Assembly (NCBI RefSeq): GCF_014897315.1
Contig: NZ_JABUYL010000001.1
Location: 310,001-374,000 of the forward strand
Length of the DNA stretch: 64,000 bases
DNA from: Proteus sp. FME41
GTDB lineage: Bacteria > Pseudomonadota > Gammaproteobacteria > Enterobacterales > Enterobacteriaceae
Direction: 5' to 3'
Both the position numbers and the translations under genes were made by a program. Positions 58,411 to 64,000 of the stretch are shown piece after piece. Below the pieces are notes generated by a model. It saw only the letters and a program-made list of their open reading frames with translations. It ran no database searches and was not told where the DNA came from. Each line of letters opens with the position of its first letter. The first letter of the stretch is position 1.

Positions 58411-59592
58411 CTAAAAATCATTCAACGATAATCTTTTTCTTATAATTATATTGATTTCATTTAATAATTTATTATATTTTTCATTGTTTTCAATGTTAAT
58501 GCAATCATGGTTTTTGTCATATTTTAGTATGGAAATTAGAAATGACCTATAACCTAGTAATTTGTTGTTTATCATATTTTCACAGAATTTTTTGATAAAT
58601 TCATCTGTTTTTTTTCTATATTTTGGTTTTGGCGGGATCATAGAGAAACATTTTTTTAAAATATCTCTATCTCTATCTCTATCTTCATCTGTATTTTCTA
58701 TTTTTAACTCATGAATTAATTTGCTTATTATTTTTGTTTTTTTATTTGAAATGCTAATGAATCCTTTTATATCAGAATAATTACTACCTGTTATTGTATA
58801 TCCACTTAATGACATTGTATGTACGGATTTTTTTATTTTATTTTTATTTATTTTGTAGTTGTTAATACTAAGGATAAATGATATTTCATCATAAAAGTTT
58901 TTTGAATGTAAATATGGATTGAGATATTTATTGTTTTTAGTTGAAAAAGGGTTGTATTCTATTTTTCCTTTGGAAGAAAAAAGCATATCATCAGCATAGC
59001 GAGTGTAAACAATATTTTTTTCATCACAAAATTTTTCTATTAATAAGTCTATTTTTCGAAAAACAATATTAGAAATGATAGGGGATAAGGGAAATCCTAC
59101 AGGAAGAATTGATTTTTTTATGAATCTCTTATTTGAACTTTTTTCTGATAAGTCTATTTTAATTAAATTATAGATCGCTTCTGCGTGAGTTTGTGTGCTA
59201 TTTGGAAATATTATTTCATCTGAAAAATACTCTAGAAAATTGCTTTTTATTACATCTTCGCTAATGGAGTGAAAGAAATTTTTCAAATCTAGTTTTATAA
59301 AAAAATAATTATTCCTATGAGGCTCTATAAAATCAAAATATGATTTACCTTTAAGATAAGCAGTAGCTGATTGATTGACGGGTATTTTAGCGAGATTTTG
59401 TGTGTGGATGGCTCTTATTATATGTTTATAACTGGGAGATATTTTTTCTGATAACGTGTATACAAATCTTTTGCCAATTTTAAATTCTTTAACATGAGAA
59501 GATAGTAAAGGAAGAATTCCTTTACTATCTGTATAGTTACTGAAATTTTTTAATAGTTCAACAACACTTGGATGTAATAAAATTTTTTTCAT
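58411..59592 (-). CDS. Retron-type reverse transcriptase
   Basis: 393 aa. Motifs in order: FFIKLDLKNFFHSI (motif A, D102), VGFPLSPIISN (motif B, 165-175), YTRYADDMLFS (YADD 199-202, motif C) and SGYTITGSN, comparable to the retron VTG motif. Preceded by ~140 bp of structured sequence and the OLD-like ATPase gene, the make-up of a retron defence system. Very AT-rich. An in-frame hexanucleotide repeat (58663-58686) encodes RDRDRD. It should prime on its own ncRNA to make msDNA. Confidence 0.92.
   Translation of the reverse strand: MKKILLHPSVVELLKNFSNYTDSKGILPLLSSHVKEFKIGKRFVYTLSEKISPSYKHIIRAIHTQNLAKIPVNQSATAYLKGKSYFDFIEPHRNNYFFIKLDLKNFFHSISEDVIKSNFLEYFSDEIIFPNSTQTHAEAIYNLIKIDLSEKSSNKRFIKKSILPVGFPLSPIISNIVFRKIDLLIEKFCDEKNIVYTRYADDMLFSSKGKIEYNPFSTKNNKYLNPYLHSKNFYDEISFILSINNYKINKNKIKKSVHTMSLSGYTITGSNYSDIKGFISISNKKTKIISKLIHELKIENTDEDRDRDRDILKKCFSMIPPKPKYRKKTDEFIKKFCENMINNKLLGYRSFLISILKYDKNHDCINIENNEKYNKLLNEINIIIRKRLSLNDF
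58663..58686. repeat. Hexanucleotide tandem repeat in RT gene
   Basis: ATCTCT three times plus a near copy, in frame (Arg-Asp repeats on the minus strand). Confidence 0.85.
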
Positions 59593-59595
59593 TGC

Positions 59596-59757
59596 AATCT
59601 CTTCTAAGATACCAAGAACGTCTTTTCACGTTTACGTGCATTAAAAGTAGCTCCAGGAATACGGATGGACTACTAGCACATAATGGGACTAGGAAGCACT
59701 AGGCTTCATTTACTATAAACTATCAGCAAATTCCCTTAATCTATCGAAGAAGAAATT
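59596..59757 (-). ncRNA. Candidate msr-msd of the retron
   Basis: Read on the minus strand. A candidate a1 arm (59757-59743) inside the 3' end of the OLD gene pairs with a2 (59610-59596) just before the RT start: 13 of 15 positions, one of them G-U. Between them lie three back-to-back hairpins: GAAGC-CTAGT-GCTTC (59707-59693), TAGTCCA...TGGA-G-CTA (59672-59648), and CTTTT-AATG-CACG-TAAA-CGTG-AAAAG (59647-59622). The region is less AT-rich than the flanking genes. Boundaries and priming G are not resolved. Confidence 0.65.
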
Positions 59758-61955
59758 TCTGATATTATACTGTATAGTTCAGGGAATGTATACTTAAACT
59801 GCATTGTGGGGGGGGGATTTGTACTAAATTCTTTCATGTTTTTAATTGAAAAGTCGAGGAAACTAGTTACCCACCCCCCAGTTTTTGAACTGCCATATGG
59901 AAGTTTTCCAATAATATTATCTGAAATTTCTTTTATCAAACTTTTAATATTTTGAGGTATGTGTTGGTAGTTTTCATTCTCTTTACTACATAATGTATCT
60001 GACTTTCCTTCAAAAGCCATTCTTAAAATAATTATTTTTTCTTTTTTTGTTAATTTTTCAGCTAATACTTTTTTTCCCATTTCTTTTAAAAAATCTTTTT
60101 TAACTTTTTCTGCAAATTTCATATTCACATCTGTTAATTTATGCTTTAGTGGATAGTTGTTGAAAATTGCTTTAAAACATTTGATTATATTGAAATCTTT
60201 AGCGGGTTTATTTTGATGGATACTTATAATTTTATTCGGATCTCCTTTGGAGCCAACTTTTGCATGAGTAATAAATTCATTTATTAACCATCGAATAAAT
60301 AATTTATAGCTATTTTCATTTATAAAAAAACCCTCTGTAGTGTTGTTGGCTATTTTTATTCTTTCTGTCTTTGTAATAATATTATTAACTTTTTCTATGG
60401 TTTTTTCCATCAATTCAAATGATATTTTATTTTTTGTTAATTCATTTTGTCTATTATCTAATTTTAATATGCTTTTAAACTCTTTATAATAATGATATCG
60501 TTTAGAACCATAAAAACTTAGTTTATATTTCTCTTTTATAGTAAATATATTTACTTCTTTAGATAGAAAATTAATTGAACCGTTTCTAAAATTAACACTA
60601 ACCATTTTATCTGCATCATATAATACTAAATATGGTATTGATACATTAGAATTACTTGGCTTTATTGCATTTAACATTACTTCATTTGTCTTGTATACAT
60701 CTATTTTATTTAATTTTGGAAATAGCTTTCTTAAGTTTAAGTTTCCGAATAATTCGAGTTCAGTTTCGCCTTCAACGAAGAGAATGAAATTACTAAAAAA
60801 TAACCTGGCTTCATTATCATTAAATACATTTATAAATCTTTCATCATTAAAATATGATTTCATAATTGAACAACATGTATTATTATCTTCTGTTGTGAAG
60901 TGATATATTTTATGTTCGTTTGGTCGATTGAATTGTTTTATAATTGTTTTGAGAATATTGGGAGAGTGTGTTGTAAATATCATGGTTGGATAAGGAGTTT
61001 TATATTTTCCTTTTTCCCACTCACCAGTATCATTTTTAAGTTTATGATATATGTTTCCTAAATTATCTATTAATTCTTCATTTCTTTTAGGATGTAATCC
61101 TATTTCTGGTTCATCAATTAATATGATGGGAGTTATAAACTCTCTTCTTGTTAATGCAATTACTAAATTAAGAAAAATTTCTAGAAACTTATGTGAATTA
61201 GTTCCATCTGATTGTGTGTCTAATTCATTACCATCTATATTAAAAGTATGTCCTTCCAAACCAACTTTAATATAATTTAGTAAATGATCTTGATATTCAT
61301 ACGGTGAAGTTTTTGTAATATTTTTAATAGTATTAACATAATCCTTATAGGAATTGCTTTTTTGAGAAATATTTAAATCTATAAATGAAACTATTTCATC
61401 TCTAGATAATTGTTTTGTGTTTAAAAATTTTAATTTTGTTACAACATTCCATAAATACTTCCAATTATAAAGGTCTAACCTACGAGTATCTATTGCAAAA
61501 AAGGGATAGATTCTGGATATGATTTCTCTTACATTTTTATCATTATTTGACCATGATATCGAATTATTTTTATGCAGAATTAATGTTAGAGTAAGAAATT
61601 TTTTATTTTTATTACTTTTATTTAGGTAATAAAGTGATTCTACTTCACTTTTATAAATTGACTTATAAATATGTTTTTGATAAGGACTTCTATTTTTGTT
61701 TGTTCTAATTATATCTTCTAGCCTACTTGTATCAAAAGTTATTGTTATTTCTCCATGATTTGAATATTTTGAATTTAGTTGTAAATTTTTTTTATTTTCT
61801 CCTTTTAGTGCATCATAATAAAAAGAGATGATTTTTAAAACATTTGATTTCCCTACGTTATTTTTACCAATGAAACAATTTATATCTGTAAGATCTTTTA
61901 TTTCAAAATCTTTAAAAGACAACAAATTCTTTATTTTTATAGATTTTAAACTCAC
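59736..61955 (-). CDS. OLD-family ATPase/TOPRIM protein, retron effector
   Basis: 739 aa, GTG start with AAGGTGAT 6 bases upstream. ABC/SMC-type ATPase: Walker A GKNNVGKS (30-37), Walker B ILIDEPEIGLHP, H-loop TTHSPNIL; then a TOPRIM domain with FVEGETE and VLYDADK (DxD). This is the OLD nuclease layout found as effector of the Eco8 retron. Extremely AT-rich. A run of nine C's on the coding strand (59808-59816) encodes prolines about 25 residues before the end. Its 3' end overlaps the candidate a1 arm of the ncRNA. Confidence 0.88.
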   Translation of the reverse strand: MSLKSIKIKNLLSFKDFEIKDLTDINCFIGKNNVGKSNVLKIISFYYDALKGENKKNLQLNSKYSNHGEITITFDTSRLEDIIRTNKNRSPYQKHIYKSIYKSEVESLYYLNKSNKNKKFLTLTLILHKNNSISWSNNDKNVREIISRIYPFFAIDTRRLDLYNWKYLWNVVTKLKFLNTKQLSRDEIVSFIDLNISQKSNSYKDYVNTIKNITKTSPYEYQDHLLNYIKVGLEGHTFNIDGNELDTQSDGTNSHKFLEIFLNLVIALTRREFITPIILIDEPEIGLHPKRNEELIDNLGNIYHKLKNDTGEWEKGKYKTPYPTMIFTTHSPNILKTIIKQFNRPNEHKIYHFTTEDNNTCCSIMKSYFNDERFINVFNDNEARLFFSNFILFVEGETELELFGNLNLRKLFPKLNKIDVYKTNEVMLNAIKPSNSNVSIPYLVLYDADKMVSVNFRNGSINFLSKEVNIFTIKEKYKLSFYGSKRYHYYKEFKSILKLDNRQNELTKNKISFELMEKTIEKVNNIITKTERIKIANNTTEGFFINENSYKLFIRWLINEFITHAKVGSKGDPNKIISIHQNKPAKDFNIIKCFKAIFNNYPLKHKLTDVNMKFAEKVKKDFLKEMGKKVLAEKLTKKEKIIILRMAFEGKSDTLCSKENENYQHIPQNIKSLIKEISDNIIGKLPYGSSKTGGWVTSFLDFSIKNMKEFSTNPPPTMQFKYTFPELYSIISEISSSID
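59808..59816. repeat. Nine-base G homopolymer in OLD-like gene
   Basis: G9 on the plus strand (C9 coding, Pro-Pro-Pro) inside very AT-rich DNA; prone to slippage, which would change the last ~25 codons. Confidence 0.9.
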
Positions 61956-62187
61956 TACTTATCACCTTTTAATTAATTTATATGAAAATTACCTTATTAT
62001 ATATTTTTTTTTATAATGAAGAAACAGTAAGTGAGTTTTCCAATATATAGATCAACTATTTGGTATTTAGGAAAGGAGGTGAAAAAGTATAGAATTGATA
62101 AATTTTTCATTATAAATATAAGTAAGATTTTTTTGGGACAAGTTATATAAATTATGTATGATGGTACAAAGTATTGTCAATTTCCAC
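61956..62187. other. AT-rich upstream region of the retron
   Basis: No gene. Contains the promoter of the OLD-RT unit (A/T-rich -10-like words on the minus strand) and reaches the right arm sites. Confidence 0.4.
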
Positions 62188-62207
62188 TTCCCCAAAACTC
62201 CCCCAAT
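62188..62207. promoter_or_regulatory. Candidate integrase arm-type sites (right)
   Basis: TTCCCCAAAAC (62188-62198) followed directly by an imperfect copy TCCCCCAAT. Same word as the three sites near int. Confidence 0.55.
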
Positions 62208-62317
62208 CCAAATTAAAAATCAACCAGTTACATACAAACCAAGATCACATAAGAAACAAATTATCACCCTCAATAATTATAGCTTATTTAATAAGTTACG
62301 AAATTATTATGGGTATA

Positions 62318-62482
62318 ATGCTACGGCACATGGGTTGGACAGAAGCGGCTGACTTAATCATTAAAGGCACAGAAGGCGCGATTGCTGCTAAGACTGTAAC
62401 TTATAATTTCGAACGTCAGTTAGAAGGTGCTAAACTGCTGAAATGTAGCGAGTTTGGTGACGCGATTATCAAACATATGTAA
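62318..62482 (+). pseudogene. icd: Displaced 3' end of icd
   Basis: Encodes the last ~54 residues of isocitrate dehydrogenase, from [16 protein letters not shown] to the stop, with two amino-acid changes (M to T, D to N) and mostly silent differences from the end of icd. No start of its own. It is attR of prophage 1 and, because a second integrase follows, most likely also attL of a second element. Confidence 0.93.
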
Positions 62483-62483
62483 T
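62435..62483. repeat. attR core of prophage 1 (49-bp direct repeat, right copy)
   Basis: Identical to 22561-22609. Confidence 0.9.
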
Positions 62484-62506
62484 ATAATTAGCGTTGTAAA
62501 TTGATT

Positions 62507-62532
62507 ACGGGAACTTAAGTGTTCCCGTTTTT
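62507..62532 (+). terminator. Terminator after icd fragment
   Basis: ACGGGAAC / GTTCCCGT eight-bp stem followed by five T's; related to the hairpin after intact icd. Confidence 0.85.
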
Positions 62533-62701
62533 GTTACAGGCTTTCTTATAAGTACGAGTAATGTGTTTATGCGTATTTTTGTATTAAAACTAGCCAGATG
62601 TAGCAAAACTCAACGAACATTAGATAAAACGTTAGCGTTAAAATGAAACAATAAAAAGAGGTGATGAGGTTTTATTTACGGGGACATGAAAAAGAAGAAA
62701 A

Positions 62702-62754
62702 ATAATCTGCAAACCGCATGATAAAAGTGGCGATAATTATCATTTGCAGATTAT
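62702..62754. terminator. Long inverted repeat downstream of second integrase
   Basis: ATAATCTGCAAA and TTTGCAGATTAT form a perfect 12-bp stem, with an inner TGATAA/TTATCA stem. It lies 31 bp beyond the int stop and may be a terminator or an att-related structure. Confidence 0.6.
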
Positions 62755-62785
62755 CTGATGGATTAAAATAAAGTCAGAAATAAGA

Positions 62786-63913
62786 TCAACACGCGATGGT
62801 TATCCATTCTTTGCCACGAACATTGTTGTAACGATCAGTTTGTGCGCGAGTCGCATGCCCTAATAAAGCTTGCGTATCGATACCCTGCTTTCGGTATATA
62901 CGTTCTGATAATGAACGTTGCTCATGAAAGGTAGCGGGTGTTCCCTGTTCCCAATCAATATCAATTTTATTTCTTGCTTTGGTAAAATTCGTTGTCATCG
63001 TATTCGCTGTGACAGAGCCTCCTCGTTGTCCTTGCGATGTGGTTCGAAAATAGTGAATTAAGTAGTGGCTCACCACGCGATCACGACAGCGTTCAACGAT
63101 TTCTTTAAGTGAAACATTAATGGCCTGATTGCGTAAAGAGAGGGGAATGGCCACTTTAGCGCCCGTTTTACCTTGAACCACATGCAAATGGTCATCCCAG
63201 ATATCTTGAAAACGCATCCGTGAGATATCGCTAATACGTTGACCGGTTACGAGAGCAAGGAGCATCGCATTGCCCATATAACGATGTTGCTTGTCAGCTA
63301 AATCATAAATTTGACGCCACTCATCTAAAGTCAATCTTTGACGCTTGATCCGAGTTTTTGGTCTTTTGGTTGCCAATGCAGGGTTATAACCGGGTGGCAC
63401 TTCACCGGCATGTTGTGCCTCTTTAAATATATCACTAAAAACGGATCTAACGACTTGTGCCATACGCGATTGTCCTAAGGCTTTATACTCATCGAGAATA
63501 CTGACCAAATCTCGAGTGCCCACTTTTGCGAGTGGAAGTAAAGCCAGTTTTTGGCGCATAAGAGCGATAGGTTTTTTCTTTTGCCGATAGGTGGCAAGTT
63601 GTATCTCTCCTTGATCTAAACGTTCCTTTTGGATATTCAAATAACGATCTAACCATGTGGCAACGGTAATTGATTCATCTTTATCAGTTGCAATACGATC
63701 ACTGATGGCTAAAATTTGACGCGTTCTTTGTTCTGCAATACGGCTATTGGCTTCGATGGCGATTAATCGCGCTTGAGTTTCATCAGCGCCCAAGGAATGA
63801 AATTTACCTGTTATAGGGTGGCGATATCGCCAATACATTTTTCGCATTCTTGGATGATACGTTGTATATAAATTTGGGATATCAATGTTTTTCTCACGAG
63901 GTCGTCCGCTCAT
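62786..63913 (-). CDS. int: Tyrosine recombinase, second icd-type integrase
   Basis: 375 aa, same family and layout as the integrase at 22718 and alignable over its whole length, but with many substitutions. Catalytic residues are present: arginine in LALVTGQRISD, HEQRSLSERIYRKQG, LLGHATRAQTDRYNNVRG. It lies 300 bp from an icd 3' end, as expected if it integrates at the same site. Confidence 0.95.
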   Translation of the reverse strand: MSGRPREKNIDIPNLYTTYHPRMRKMYWRYRHPITGKFHSLGADETQARLIAIEANSRIAEQRTRQILAISDRIATDKDESITVATWLDRYLNIQKERLDQGEIQLATYRQKKKPIALMRQKLALLPLAKVGTRDLVSILDEYKALGQSRMAQVVRSVFSDIFKEAQHAGEVPPGYNPALATKRPKTRIKRQRLTLDEWRQIYDLADKQHRYMGNAMLLALVTGQRISDISRMRFQDIWDDHLHVVQGKTGAKVAIPLSLRNQAINVSLKEIVERCRDRVVSHYLIHYFRTTSQGQRGGSVTANTMTTNFTKARNKIDIDWEQGTPATFHEQRSLSERIYRKQGIDTQALLGHATRAQTDRYNNVRGKEWITIAC

Positions 63914-64000
63914 CTTTTAATATCTTCCTTAATATTGGATCGTCAAAGGTATTGATTGAAGGTGTCGCTAGCATATCCACCAAGTCAGCATCTTCTCTGA
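63894..64000 (-). CDS. xis: C-terminal end of a second excisionase (partial)
   Basis: Open frame entering from the window edge and ending DDPILRKILKDERTTS, overlapping the int start by 20 bases as xis1 overlaps int1 (xis1 ends ERLKRIITDGCPTTNP). Called by position and weak end similarity. Confidence 0.5.
   Translation of the reverse strand, partial: REDADLVDMLATPSINTFDDPILRKILKDERTTS

Larger units (their letters stand above)
22561..62483. mobile_element. Lambdoid prophage 1 integrated in icd, defective
   Basis: Bounded by the 49-bp att repeat. It contains int-xis, N/nut, cI/cro/cII, replication, nin, Q, lysis, head and tail blocks in lambdoid order. Lesions: an in-frame stop in dnaB, a one-base frameshift in terL, no connector/tail-tube/tape-measure genes, and a truncated sHSP. 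Accessory genes: PIN/Xre-ImmA, Xre-ImmA pair, Fic, HEPN-like proteins, Cor-like lipoprotein and a retron at the right end. Confidence 0.93.
62435..64000. mobile_element. Left end of a second icd-integrated element (continues past window)
   Basis: An icd 3' end followed by int and xis in the same order and orientation as prophage 1. Only its first 1.6 kb is visible. Confidence 0.8.

Noticed and set aside
58284-58445. 53-aa open frame (MKFKKKKILIK...) after the last tail gene
   Set aside because: No clear ribosome binding site, overlaps the RT 3' end in antisense, and A-rich composition makes such a frame likely by chance.
59596-59757. Reading the RT as a group II intron or DGR enzyme
   Set aside because: No maturase/endonuclease domain, no intron ribozyme, no template/variable repeat pair seen; the OLD-like neighbour and structured leader favour a retron.
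62174-62482. 102-aa open frame ending in the icd fragment, as a gene
   Set aside because: The first ~45 residues are phage-end sequence and the rest is displaced icd; it is a by-product of integration.

Overview
The window reads as a chromosomal segment of Proteus (Morganellaceae), most likely P. mirabilis or a close relative. The DNA is AT-rich, the core gene order is the enterobacterial ndh / mfd / lolCDE / cobB / pepT / roxA / phoQP / purB-hflD-mnmA-nudJ-rluE / icd block, and a UmoD-type regulator (an flhDC activator known from Proteus) lies between ndh and mfd.

Positions 1-22,608 are ordinary core genome: partial ndh, umoD, mfd, lolCDE, cobB, pepT, a von Willebrand A protein, a small membrane protein, roxA, phoPQ, the purB-to-rluE cluster and icd. 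Points of note are a PhoQ sensor whose central acidic patch is largely replaced, a 13-bp tandem duplication at the phoP/phoQ junction, and a TTG start for nudJ with a well placed ribosome binding site.

Positions 22,561-62,483 are a complete-length but damaged lambdoid prophage integrated at the 3' end of icd. A 49-bp perfect direct repeat (end of icd and 62,435-62,483) marks its ends, and TCCCCAAAA-type repeats that look like integrase arm sites lie just inside both. Layout: int and xis; a left early operon (ssb, ERF annealase, small genes, a P22-like N antiterminator); an immunity region (pL/OL, nutL, a PIN + Xre-ImmA pair in the position of lambda rexAB, cI, OR/pR, cro, nutR, cII); replication genes (O-like initiator with five ~22-bp iterons inside it, and a DnaB helicase split by an in-frame stop); ninG; Q; an accessory block (second Xre-ImmA pair, Fic enzyme with a candidate antitoxin, two HEPN-like proteins, sHSP remnant); lysis genes (holin, endolysin, Rz/Rz1); head genes (HNH, TerS, frameshifted TerL, portal, protease, capsid); a tail module lacking connector, tail-tube and tape-measure genes; J; a Cor-like lipoprotein.

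The right end carries a very AT-rich retron on the minus strand: an OLD-family ATPase/TOPRIM protein, a structured 160-nt intergenic element that can be folded as msr-msd with a1/a2 arms, and a YADD reverse transcriptase. This is the most interesting system in the window. The prophage therefore carries several candidate anti-phage or toxin-antitoxin modules (retron, PIN/Xre-ImmA, Fic, HEPN, Cor-like), although its own virion genes are broken.

Right of the second icd 3' fragment, a second related integrase with the end of its xis begins (62,786-64,000). This indicates a second element in tandem at the same icd site, continuing past the window.
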